Below are positions 1 through 14,500 of a stretch of DNA of 64,000 nucleotides, piece after piece. Within the stretch, counting starts at the first letter, position 1, and each line of letters starts with the position of its first letter. This DNA comes from Typha latifolia (taxonomy: Eukaryota > Streptophyta > Magnoliopsida > Poales > Typhaceae): contig CM034100.1 of NCBI GenBank assembly GCA_019914945.1, positions 2,617,209 through 2,681,208 of the forward strand, in the 5' to 3' direction. Under the pieces are notes generated by a model. The model was not told the origin of the DNA, did not search any database, and saw nothing but the letters and a program-made list of their open reading frames with translations. The position numbers were made by a program, and so were the translations under genes.

Positions 1-1477
1 GGTGAGGTGGTTCGGTTGGATGTAAACTTATTGGATAATAATTAAGGAGTTGAAGACTAAGTAGAGAAAATCTTGGCATCTTTTGAGCTGGTTTATACAC
101 CAAAACTGATATACGCAAACAAAGCTAAGGTTGCTTTTCTTTCACGCATTTAATATATATTCTAACGGAAGGCAACCATCTGTAGACTACAGTGGTTGAG
201 TTCTACTGATACCACCAAAGATTTGATTGAATTATAAAGCAAGTTGGCATAAGAACAAGAAACCAAGTCTGAGTGCCAGTTCATACAGGTAAGTGTAGCT
301 AGCATTTGGGATCCGATACTGGGTCTTCCAAATTGAAGACAGTTTAATGAACTTGGTAGAGATATGGGCCCATATAGGTTACGGGCTTGCACTTATTTGG
401 GCTTCGAATGAAGCCATGGGGGGACTCATTTTGAAGCATTTAAAAACAGGTAGGAGCAAAATGAGAGTCCCTTTTAACTCCCATGTTACAGTTGTGTAGA
501 TAAGACAGGACGGATCAGTGCTTAGGAGGAAATAAACTATTAGTATAAATTTTCACTTCTTAAATAGTTAGGCCTCGTGCGTTAGGGATTTTTTTAAGAG
601 ATAAATTTACTTTCATCTCTTAAATATCAATTAGATGTCTTTATCAGTTTATTCATATTCTATTATTTAGTTATAAAATGATTATTTTAAAATATAATGA
701 CTAAAATACTCTCATAATGATTGTGGGAAGCTGAATGAGATGAGCGAGAAATAAATACTGCCAACTTACTGTGCAATGATGATTCGTTTTTCTAACTTAC
801 AAAAATATATCCACCTGAGCAAAATAAATAAATAATTGTTTGTAAAAATCTATTAAAATGATAACTTATTTATGAATGAGTACCTTTAAGCTGTGCATGA
901 ATCAAATGACCACAAGAACTACCCCGTGGCCCAACCAAATTACAAATCATTAGATTTTCTATCCAAAAACAACATTTTACTATTTCTACGAGGATTTTAT
1001 TAAATCTTATTTCATCCCAATTAACATTTACAATCTGATCTAGTGATTAAGTTTGAAGCAAATGGAGTAAATTAAAACCTGATCAAACCGCATGAGGCTA
1101 AAGTATAATTTCCCAAATCATCATCTAGAATCACAATCAAATTTTCTGATTGACATCAAATAATTCTTCAGCAGTCATGTGCTTTGATGCATTAACCAAA
1201 AACATACTGGCATAAATACAAAATACATCAGTTTCACTCCGAAAAAGGAAACAGAAAGACAGAATATTACCTAACAAATATCAATCTGGTAGCAACAACT
1301 TGGGTAGAATACTGACAAGGTACAGATAACAACATAACAGGATAAGCTGATACGGCTCATAGAGAATAGATTAAAAAGCATAATGAAAAGAAAAAAAAAT
1401 AGAAATAACCTGCTTGCTCTGACTTGCAATACTACAACACCACCAATTGCTGAAAACTAACCAGCTCGAAGTATTAC
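1..1477. other. AT-rich 3' flank of the beta-tubulin gene
   Basis: No coding region could be supported here. The sequence is AT-rich, and the only open frame (162-392, minus) resembles nothing I know. The last 100-200 bases before 1478 probably include the 3' untranslated region and polyadenylation signals of the minus-strand beta-tubulin gene. The stretch at about 560-740 is especially A/T-rich and looks like repeat-type spacer. Confidence 0.5.
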
Positions 1478-4243
<2,766 letters not shown>

Positions 4244-4249
4244 CTCTAC

Positions 4250-5000
4250 CTGAAAGAGAAAGTAGGGATCAATCAGAACTTAGATCTACGCACAATTCTT
4301 CTCAAATAGCAAGAACGAGAGAGTCCAATTTAGAATCGAATAGAAGTCAACCACAAACTAAATCCACTGTCCCAGAGACAGTCAGATCATAACATACAAG
4401 TGCCAACTGATATGGATCCATAAAAAATCACGAGAAGGCATTAAAGGGAGGTCAAACAAACGAATTAATAAAAGTCAACCACAAACTAAATCCTCTGTCT
4501 CAGGCACAGTCAGATCATAACAAACAAGTACCAACTGATATTGATCCATAAAATCACGAGAAGGAATAAAAGGGAGGTCAAAGAAACGAATCCAACATTA
4601 CGACCATAATGAGAGGTATACTGTGAGACTTACATCTCTGACGTTATCAAGATCAAATCAAACATCTCGAAATCTGAAAGCTTCTCAAAAAAATCATAAA
4701 AGAGTGCATCACAATGAGATCCGTGGAAGAACCTGAAAATATAGGAAATCTTAAGGAGATCAATGGCGATATATGCGAAATTACGTAGATCACAGTCGTT
4801 AACTAGTTGGAAATAATCATTACAAACACTAATCAAAATAAATTCTCCAGAACACGAAACCAACTCCCCAGAGATCAGATCGAGTGTCCCAATGCAAATG
4901 AGAGGCAAAACCGTGGAATAACTCAGAAAAGTGAAAACTCAACGCAATCGAAGCGAGATAGGAGAAATCTAAGCAAGGTACTTCAAAATGTGATTCTTAC
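4250..5000 (-). other. Probable 5'-UTR (leader) intron of the beta-tubulin gene
   Basis: On the minus strand a CAG acceptor ends at 4250, six bases upstream of the tubulin ATG. A strong donor (TTCG|GTAAGA) lies at 5000-4999. The 751-bp interval is AT-rich without a continuing reading frame, as expected of an intron. Leader introns are known in several plant tubulin genes, where they enhance expression. The exact donor is inferred from sequence only. The intron contains the duplicated block described separately. Confidence 0.65.
4344..4591 (-). repeat. Two-copy tandem duplication in the tubulin leader intron
   Basis: Two copies of about 120 bp, at 4344-4465 and 4472-4591, lie head to tail with a 128-base offset. 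Both begin with AAGTCAACCACAAACTAAAT and end with GAGGTCAAA(C/G)AAACGAAT. A few substitutions and a short indel separate them, so the duplication is fairly recent. Confidence 0.9.
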
Positions 5001-5110
5001 CGAAGTGGATTAGAGATCGCCGGAGAAGAAAAGCGAGATCTGGAGATCGAGGAGTGCTCGATCTGAGAAGAGAAGGGTTAGAGAGTAGTGAGAAGAGCCC
5101 TAGAGAGGAA

Positions 5111-5125
5111 GGGTTTAAATAGGTG
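5111..5125 (-). promoter_or_regulatory. TATA-like element of the beta-tubulin promoter
   Basis: Read on the minus strand, the sequence is CACCTATTTAAACCC, a TATA-type box. It lies about 110 bp upstream of the inferred end of the leader exon (5001), which leaves room for a short untranslated first exon. The position fits, but the transcription start was not measured. Confidence 0.45.
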
Positions 5126-5738
5126 AATGGAGGGGTAAAGGGGGAAATCGGACGGCTAATTCACTTTCCCTCCCTTTTCTTTATCGGCTGTCGGATGCCG
5201 TCTGATGAGGTGATCAGACGGCTGGAAATGTACCTTTCCTAAATGCGAACCGCTGCTTTGTTTTTTCAAAAATGTTCAGATTTGGTGACGTAAATGCCCA
5301 TGATCGGTATACCAAATGACGGAATTGCCCTCACATGAATATACAGCAATATATTATTTTTTCATTAGGTGTACGATAGAAACATTGCTATATATTTGTA
5401 GGCTTCGGCATTTAGCTCATGCTCATCACAAAAGGGGGGGCAGGGAATATTATTTCTTTAATGATATATTTAATAGAAATATTTGTGTAAAGATAAATTA
5501 AGAGTGTTTTATACGATCACTCAGAGCCCACCGTTAATCCAAGCAAGGGTAATTCAGTAATATTGGAAGAGCACGTAGAGGGGCATCTTGGTCATTAGAG
5601 AGTTGGGTCCATGTCCTATGGAACGAGTGGGTGGGGTCATGGGTCACTTGGGAAGCAGCACAGGAAAGGACAAAAAAAGGCCAAGTCTTCAACGGCAAGG
5701 TCAGTGGTGAGTGGTCGGGTCACATGACATCCCCGACT

Positions 5739-5760
5739 TGGCAAACCACGTGATTTGCCA
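5739..5760. promoter_or_regulatory. 22-bp near-perfect palindrome centred on a G-box
   Basis: The arms TGGCAAA and TTTGCCA are exact inverted repeats flanking CCACGTGA, so only one base pair of the dyad is mismatched. The centre CACGTG is the canonical G-box bound by bZIP and bHLH factors. It lies about 740 bp upstream of the inferred tubulin leader exon. Regulatory function is inference. Confidence 0.4.
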
Positions 5761-6068
5761 GCCAAAGCCGGCCTCCTTAATCCCTCCTAAGCGCCCAAAC
5801 CCAAATCTAACCCGAGTTTGGGATTACGAGCCGGACTAAGATTAATATTTAAAAGCCGCTTTTGATTAGTTCATAGATCCACATCTCAAAACCCTTTGCG
5901 TGTTTTATAATTTAAGCATCTCTGATCCACGTCTTTTGGGTGGCAATCATGCAAAAGCTTTGGCTTATCGTCTATGGGTCACAGGATAGTAAGGCAATTC
6001 TTTGTATAATTACAATAACACCCTTGCTGATCATTTACTTACATTTGATTTTATATATAAAAACCATA

Positions 6069-6090
6069 TGATGGATGGATGGATGGATGG
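6069..6090. repeat. (GATG)n tetranucleotide microsatellite
   Basis: Five consecutive GATG units followed by GG, in the spacer upstream of the tubulin gene. Confidence 0.9.
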
Positions 6091-7096
6091 GATAGGTATC
6101 TAAGGATGATTCATGTGACGATTATGCCACATGGATGGTGGCAAACTAAGATCACCTTAGATATCATAATGCTGGTGGGCTTGACTGGTTTGTAATTAAT
6201 TCAGCTATTTGATGCTCACTAGATTGTGCACACTACTCATAGGAGACAGTTACTTGATTGCATAGTACACATTCAATTATTGCAAGAAAACTAATAGATT
6301 CCCTTAAAGCGAAAGCAATAGGAAAATAGACATAGAATTTTTATTTTTTTTTCCCCCTCAAAAAGGTGGTTGCATTGCTTGCTCTTAGAAGGCATCTTTC
6401 AGAATTGCTGGTTGATGGTGATGTTATAATTAACAAGTTCTTGCTTACAAGTGGCAAAATTGTTGAAACAATAAATGGACAACTAACTAGTATCATGGTA
6501 CACCAAACTCATGTGAACTTTGCCGTCTATTTCATGTGTGTAAACTGTAAAGGTTTGGTGGTGAAATGCCACCCAATATTCTGCATTGCCTTATATTGCT
6601 GTATAAGGTTATCAGAACAAAGTCCTCATAATTGAGCTGCATCTCCTCTATAAAGAAAGCAACCTAATTAGAGGAGCATTATATGGGAGCACTGGTAGTC
6701 AACACAAAACTAAGATGCACTATAAAGCAAGATAGTTCAACTAGTCAACAATTTGATCAGGTTAATAAGATAAAATGAGCTATAGGAATTATCTGCAAGA
6801 GGACCTAATGAGATTATACAAAGTTGTTTAAAAACGGAAAGCAGAATACCGAAAAGAGCGTGACTTATTTTGTACTACAAGACAATGAATTTAAACTCAA
6901 CATACAAGCAACCTAGATGTTATATTTGATAATATTCATAATAATTTCATCGCGAAATTAGTACAAGAGTAAACAGCAACTTTGATGGAAAGAAATTGCC
7001 TCCATATGCAACATATGATTAATGGAAAGATCTCAATCATCATTAATACAAGAAAAAAGAAGAAAAAAGAAGAAAAAAACAGTATTGCCTGTGTTA

Positions 7097-10000
7097 CTAT
7101 CTTTGGTGGCAAAAGACAGCAGTACAAGAAGAATCAACATCTATTAACCACAAATCCAATCTTTGAAGCTCCCTCTGGACAGAAGTCCAAGCCATATCAT
7201 GAGGCCAGAAAACCAAATTCTTTCCACTCTCATTAGCTGTTGTTGGGTTCATGTTGTTGATAGCAATTGCCCACTCGTTCAATCTCCACAACCTTAAAGC
7301 ACCCTTGGTTTCCAAAGCTTTAGCGATAAGGTATATAAAACTTCTGTATTGCATGGATACAGAGTTGCCTTCAGTTGCCGCCTTCAAAATAAAACTATCA
7401 ACCCAAATGCTCAGAGAAGTTTGAGAGCTCCTTATGAACAACAACTCTGAATCTAGTGCAGCAAAGAAGTCATAAGACTGATCTGACGGCACAGGTAACG
7501 TAGCACTAATTGGAATTACATTCCCTTCAATCAGCCATATATTGTATCCTAGCTCCAGAGAATACTTTATCACATTAGCCTTAACCAATATCTCCTTCAC
7601 CAATTCCTTTCTGGAATTTTCAGAGCCTAATGAGGTGTAGCCTCTAATAGTGTAGATCAATTGACTTGCATCAATCACAGGGTATCCTCTCCGAGTGAGG
7701 TCCATCAGAAATTCAGAGTTGTCACTAATGAGAATGTAGTTCTGCATACCAACTTTTTCAAGATGGCAAATCAAGTTTCTCGCAGAACTCTTTTCTGTCC
7801 TGTACAAGCTTATGAGTATAATGGTTTTCTGTTCTTGCAAGGGCTCCAGCACAGGACCAAGTTGGTGGAAGCTCCTAACAATTCTCCCAGGAAACACTTC
7901 TCTGAAGCAGAAATCATACAATTTTAGATTCCTCAAAGGCTGTAGCTCCCATAGGTTGAAGTCAAGTGAACTTCCGTCCAGTAAATTAGAATCAGGGCCA
8001 ACTTTTCTCCCGTAGTTCACACCTGCATCCCTATGAGATATGCTGAGGGCCCTTTCTTGCTGAAAGTTTGTATAAATGTTGTAGTATCCTTGGGAATGGA
8101 TAAATTTGATGAACCATGGAGTCCATATCCTTTCACCCATTCTTTTGTACCATCCCGTAGTCACCTGAAAAAGGGATGGGATATGAAATAAATGTTACAG
8201 CACCAATCAATATGCAGAAAAGTGAAAAGCTTATGATGTAGCTTTGACACAACTTCGAAGACAAATTCCTGCATTCACATGGAATCCACAAACCAAAAGG
8301 TCACTCTTGGGAATATCTCATGTGTTCAAATGGGTTGTTGCTGGTTGAAAGACGTAGATTACCATGCCTTGCAGAATTGGTTTGATTCCTTTGGATTTGT
8401 GTACATCATACCACAAACGGAATTCTTTCCATTGTTTTGGAAAGAGAAGCTGACCCCATGTGCCAACCATCTGGTATAAGAAAAGGTGAGTTTCATTGTC
8501 CACCTGTAATTTGTTCCCATGTTTACCTATTTATTAAAGTGCCAAATGGTTAAAAATAAAAATTGTGCCAGCACTATTGTGTCAGTCCAATAGGTGAATA
8601 CAAACTATACTGCAAGGTGAAGCTCTACTATATGTATAAGGGATAAAACCATATAGATGAGCAGAAATGTAGAAGCATTATGAAAAAGCAATCAAAAGAA
8701 CAGCTTTTACATGGGAACAAATGAGATGATTTCTAGTCTGTCGCAGATTTGCGAGTAAATCAGATTCAACTTTTGGATTGGTATCGAAATTATTAAGATT
8801 TCAACAATTAATAAGCTGAGAAATCGAATGTGAGATACTAGGAATATTTCAAGAAGTTATTTAAGCGTTCGAGATGTAATGAATAATGACTAAGTAATAG
8901 TTAGCATGCAACTCCTGACATATGGTACAAATTTGGTCTGATAGAAATGGAATGAGCCAAGATCTACAAATTCATCCTCTGGATTTCTTTCAGTAAGATA
9001 TTTCCCTGAAAAAGTTTAAGGAGATCTTATTTTGGATAGCATCATAAAGATATAACACTGCTAAAGGGGACATAGTGGTGCAGCCATATCTTTTAAGACC
9101 TCTAAATCTTTAATCATCAAATTTCCTGTCATATTGGAAATAATCAAACAGTGCTTCTGAATCGACAAAAAGTCCAATTCTCTAATAATCTTTTAATTCA
9201 ATTATATATTTCCAGTTTCTTGTTCTTTAAAACCATCAAGGGTCATCAAATTGATAATTGTCGAGCCTTATTGTACCAACTTCACCCACCTACAAACTAA
9301 TCGTGGATCGTTCCTTATGAGGAGGCCTTTCTCCAGCATTGCTGGCAGAAGTATCTTACTTCAAAGAACTAAAATCAAGATCATTTTAACCAATGAGAAA
9401 CACACTCCGTAAACTTCTAAGAATTACCAAGATCTGAAGTGAGCTTACTATAGCATATAAAACAGATACACCAAAAGGCAAACTTTAGACAAATTAAAAG
9501 GCAATTGCAGTCATACCAGCGACAAACCTTGGCCGCTGCAATGATGCTCCAAATATTGACGGGCTATAGTTGGATCTATCATAGTAATACTTCAAAACTA
9601 ATCCTTTCAAGAACTTATAGTAGAGCGGCGAAAGCTCGAGATCGTCCTCCACCACGAAGGCGAACTCGTCGTCCGAACTGGGCCACCACGCCTCCAGCCA
9701 CTGCGCCTGGAGCCCAGCATTGGCAGTGCGATAGTGCACAAGCTTCTCCCCGTGGGTCCAGCGAAAGCCGTCCACGAGTTCAAGGATCCGGCGCGACTCC
9801 TCCAGCTTCCGATCTAGAACGGCGGATCCATTGACGGGATCAGCCGGGGGGACGAAGTGGTCGAGGAATACATGGAGGGCGACCCGGTCGGCGGCGTAGT
9901 CGGCGGCGGCGAGGGAGCGGAGGCATCGGTGGAGGGAATCGATGCGGTCGAAGGCGAGCAGCTTGATGAGGAATGTCGGGTTAGGATTGGGGTTATGGTT

Positions 10001-10132
10001 AGGGTTTGGTGGGGAGAGGGAGAGGGAGAGGTTGAGGGAGGAGGAGGAGGAGTAGTGGAAGGAGTAGAGGGCGATGGCGGCGAAGGAGAGGAGGAAGAGG
10101 AGGGGGAGGAAGGATCGCCTTCGCGGGTTCAT
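7097..10132 (-). CDS. Membrane-anchored family-2-like glycosyltransferase
   Basis: Three coding exons (10132-9517, 8526-8363, 8164-7097) join in frame to 615 residues. Residues about 8-25 form a hydrophobic segment behind MNPRRR, a type II signal anchor expected to place the enzyme in Golgi or ER with a luminal catalytic domain. A Ser/Asn/Pro-rich stem (28-53) follows. The fold start at about 54-65 and an acidic FVVEDDLE motif (EDD at 162-164), a likely metal/nucleotide-sugar DxD equivalent, are in exon 1. The C-terminal half, which includes a second nucleotide-sugar-transferase-like region, is encoded by exon 3. It resembles Arabidopsis proteins annotated as glycosyltransferase family protein 2 (AT5G60700, AT5G12260), recalled from memory. 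The substrate is unknown. The start has a basic N-terminus directly before the anchor, and no better upstream ATG is seen. Confidence 0.85.
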
Positions 10133-11596
10133 CGAGGGTTAGTGTTAGTGCTAGGTTTCGAGATACATCTGGGATTTGCTGCACGAGAAGGGTAGGAGAT
10201 GGGAGTGTTACAGAGTACGAGCCAAAGTAGCATCGAGGAAGAAGGAAATAGTGCCGCTTTTATTTATTTGTGGGATTTTTTTTTCTAAGAGTTGAGAATT
10301 ATTGCAAAACAGAGAGTTGAGATTTATTGCAAAACCGGCTCCTCAGTTAGGGCATTTGCAAAACAATAATAATAATACTAATAAAATTTTGAAATAGAAA
10401 AAATAAGCTCTTGTCTGTATTTTTTTAATATAAATTATCTATATTTTATTATACAAATATGTACATCGAAATTAATGTATTTAATTTCAAGAGCTTTATC
10501 ATGTTATCATTAAGATCTAAGAATTTATTTTGCAAATAGCCTCCTCCATTGTTATATTTATATCCGGAGCAATTTGTAAAAAAAAAAAAAACTTTGAATT
10601 TGAATAATAATAATAAGATTAACTCTTAAAATTAAGTGTATCTATTTTTGTTTATACTAGATACGTAGTTTACATAAAAGCTATTACTATTCTTTTAAAC
10701 TAGATATGACTGTCAAATAAATAAATAAATAAAGTATCCTATGAATATATTATAGTTAATAAATTTTGAACAATAATAACAGAAAAAAAATGGTTTGTAC
10801 TTCTATGTGGATCACAAATATGGATATATAAATATCCCAGTACCCTAATCAAAACAATATAGTGAACCCAAATATCCATTTCAGTATTCACATAAAAAAA
10901 AGCTAAAATTATGTACTCATTAGAATAATATGCTGTAGGATACGTTTGGAACTAAATCTAGATGAAATTCAATTGATTTTTCCAGATAAGCTACGCTGTT
11001 TAGAATATAACGAAATTTATCTAATTTTATTGCTCAGAACGAGGTAGTAGTTCGTTTTATTTCACCTATGCAGTTCAATAAGAATGTGATAAATATAAGA
11101 GTAAGTTTTGAGATTCAGAAAACTTATGAGTGGCAAGTACTCATTATATTTCATTTCATACACTGAATCCATTCAAATTAATTGAAATAATGTCGCTTAA
11201 CTATTCCAAACCAATTGAATTTCACAGATCAAAAAGTTCCAAACAGCGTGTTATGTGTACCGTAAGTAATAGAATGACTTACTAACAGCTAGAATGATAC
11301 AAATAATAACATCTGAGTTAAATTGGTCATCAATAGAACCAAAATGGGGGGGGGAAAAACATTGTAGATATCTAAAAGTTGGCACACCTTCTGAAATCAT
11401 AAAATAGGGGAAAGTTGGTATAGCCTTATCAGAAGGCAAATAAAAGGATGCCCTGATGTTGCTTACCAGAAAGAATAAGAAAAACAAACGAACCAAAAGT
11501 TCATATAAGCTCAGTGCTGAAATCAATTCTCCTTAACGAGCCGCAGTGTCTCCGTTATGGACATGTATAAAACTCTACCAAAATACTTCATCATTT
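10133..11596. other. Spacer between the glycosyltransferase promoter and the SCAB1-like 3' end
   Basis: This AT-rich spacer holds the glycosyltransferase promoter and 5' UTR on its left side and the SCAB1-like 3' UTR on its right. It carries one copy of a dispersed repeat at about 10289-10690. No open frame resembles a protein. Confidence 0.5.
10289..10690. repeat. Dispersed repeat, copy 1, with a 25-bp internal duplication
   Basis: A segment at 10289-10341 repeats GAGTTGAG(A/A)(T/A)TTATTGCAAAAC twice at a 25-base offset. The stretch at 10312-10343 matches 11928-11959 with two mismatches. A second matching block (TTATACTAGATAC, about 10654-10666) matches the second copy near 12055-12070. Copy 1 is longer because of extra AT-rich sequence between the blocks. 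This is probably a short interspersed or MITE-derived repeat. Confidence 0.55.
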
Positions 11597-14500
11597 TCAC
11601 CCAGGTGTCCTGTAACATGGCCCAGCAAGAACGATCTGGCACAAAAGTACAAATGACACAAAACCAAGTCGTTAGTACCAGTTGAAATAGAAAAAGAAAA
11701 AAGAATTCCTTGTTTGCATGCATGTGTAGTGGCAACTTATGGCTTCCCAATAGACTATACCACTTCCATTGGCGGAACTCCCAATCTTTGGCAAGGTAAT
11801 CAAAGCGTCTCAACCAATAGGATACCAATCAAGAGACAATACAATTTCAGAAAAATGAGAGTAGAGAACGCATGAGAAAGATGTAGGTCAGCCTTTTATT
11901 TTGCTAATAAACCAAACACTTCCATTTGAGAGTTGAGACTTATTGCAAAACCAGCTCCTACATAAATATATCTGCATCTCCAGCTATTTGCACAAAAAAG
12001 TATTTAAATTTTGGTAATAGTAAAATTGAACTTTTAAAATGAGTATGAATATTTTTTATACTAGATGCATATCTTTTTATAATGGAGTGCTTACAATTCA
12101 CATATAAGACTCATGGCAGAGATTTAAGTTATATGCAATTCATATATAAAACAGCAGAGGTTTAAGATTAGCATATACATCAACAACACGTTCATAAATG
12201 CAATATGGACCAACAAATATGTTAAAATGACTTACATTACAATCAATAGCAAATCTTCGTGCAAGCATGACTGCTGCATTTCTCTCCCTCACTGATTCAA
12301 AGGCTAATGTGAAGTGAAGGCCTTTCTTTGCTCGCCAAAAGAGTGCTTGAGCTGCAGCATTTCCACCACCTCTAGCCCCACATAGCTGAAGATAGCCAAA
12401 TAAGGTTAGCCATATTGCCTCCAAATTTTCAACAAGCCAACATTTCATATGACCACAGGCTGATTGTAACCAACACTGAAAACATTCTAAGAACAAAAAC
12501 AAATTTACTCAATCTGAAGGATGTGATACTAGAAAGAAACAAAGTAGAAAACATGGAAGGTAAAAGGGAAAACCAAGATAGCACACAGAACCATCAAAAT
12601 ATTAATATAAGTAGATCAATAGAACCACCAGTGAAAAGAAAAGGTGGACATTCACAAGAAAATAGTTGGTGAAACGAGTAGATCAATAGCACCACCAGTG
12701 AAGGCAGTAGCACAAAGAAACTTTGCAGTATTGTGCCAAAATGTAGATGATCCTCATGCAACTAGTGATAAGACCTTTTGCAAGTCAAGGCTGTTGATGA
12801 AAATCCTGACACGCTGTTACTACACTTCCCAAATTGTCACAAAATTTTCTAATAATTGAAACCATGGGTCAGATAGTTTTTGACACCCTAAAACACTCCA
12901 TCTCTGAAATGGCAGGATTCCTGGAATTGACACAGCCAGTTGCCAGAGCATCCTTGATGAAGGCTTTAGATCCCTTATTTAACTATTTCTTGCAAACATG
13001 AGACAGGTTATAAAAGGAATATATTTTGTTCTGCAAAGAAATGCATCTTCTGCCATCCAAGCGCTTAAACTCTCTGTATTGAGAATCTAGAACTTGACAA
13101 TTGATGCTTACAGAACTTTCCAGGAGATACATGTGATTTAAGGACTTGCATGAAGACAATAAGGAGGCAACCTGTATTTCTAAACTTGCATAAGAAACCA
13201 AGAAGATGCCTAAAACCAATGGTACCCTTGCTCAAGAAAACTATCCATGTTTAAAAATTATAATCATTTGGATTCATGGTAAATTGGGAGCATTCATCCA
13301 ATTATAGCATGAGAATAAAGATTCATATCAAATCTTTAATTGTCTGATGTAGTTCACTGATCACTGAGGAACTTCAGAGTTCAGACTAGAAAAAACATCC
13401 ATATCAAGCTTAGGTAACGACCTGCATTGATGAGGAATAAAATTCCTTTGCAATTATTGCCTTGCCTCTAGTAAGTTTCATTCTTAGTTTCCCAACATTA
13501 AGCACATGAATTGAATCAGATTGTTGATCATTGCCGTTCACTTGAATAATAACAACCTGCAGCAACAAGAGAGACATCCCAAAATACATTATTAAGAGCA
13601 TTGAAAGTGTAATTATCAACTTTCACATATAAGGTAAATACAAGTAGGTAGTTAAAATAGACCAAATATTAAAAAATATGAATGTCACAAAGACGATTAT
13701 TCAAGCCTTGGCACAATTATAGAGAAGGCAACTTAGTTAGACGATTGAACATGCGATGACTAAGTACACTCCATTGTACGCACTAATTAATAGAGATATT
13801 GTGATTTTGTACCATAATAGATAATATTTATTACGATTTATTTATTCGAGAAGATTCCCCATTGATTATACATCGCATCAGAAACAAGATGAGGCATACA
13901 TTGAACTCGGTTTCAGGTTTTCGCACAAGTGCTTCTACATAACTTCCCAATCCTGCAGCTGTGTAGTAAACCAAGTTAGTCTGATACTGATATCATGAGA
14001 AGAGATAATTGCTTGAGATTGCAGGGTACATGAACCAACCAGGATCTATTGGGCCAGTTGTTGTCACTCTAACAATATCATCACCTAAAATAACTTCAGC
14101 TTGCAAGAACCAACCCACATCAAATGGTTCTGGAGCATACACTGATTTTGTTGCTCCTGCATTCAACCAGTTCAGGAACAAAAGATCAAAATAAAAACTA
14201 GAGTAGTCTAAAGCCTATACATTACATTCAGTGTTTGTCCAAGCAAGGTACACTTAATACGAGACAGAAAAAGTAAGTTAGAAATCCTTGTCAATAGTAA
14301 AAATAAGTTATCCAAGTAGTAATATATCTTAAGGGAATAGCATGTCAGCATAGTAAAATATAATGAAGCTGGCACTCTGGCAGTGCTATAAGTTTGTTAA
14401 AACTTTACCAAGAGGAATCAAATCATTAACATATGGTACAAACTGGAGCCTGTATTGATAGAAAGCAATTGCATCACCCTGATTTTAATTAATATTGTCA

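Larger units (their letters stand above)
5126..7096. other. Spacer between the beta-tubulin promoter and the glycosyltransferase 3' end
   Basis: Upstream region of the tubulin gene and downstream region of the glycosyltransferase. It contains a G-box palindrome (5739-5760) and a GATG tetranucleotide run (6069-6090). The open frame at 6366-6635 (plus) has no recognisable protein character. No gene is supported. Confidence 0.5.
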
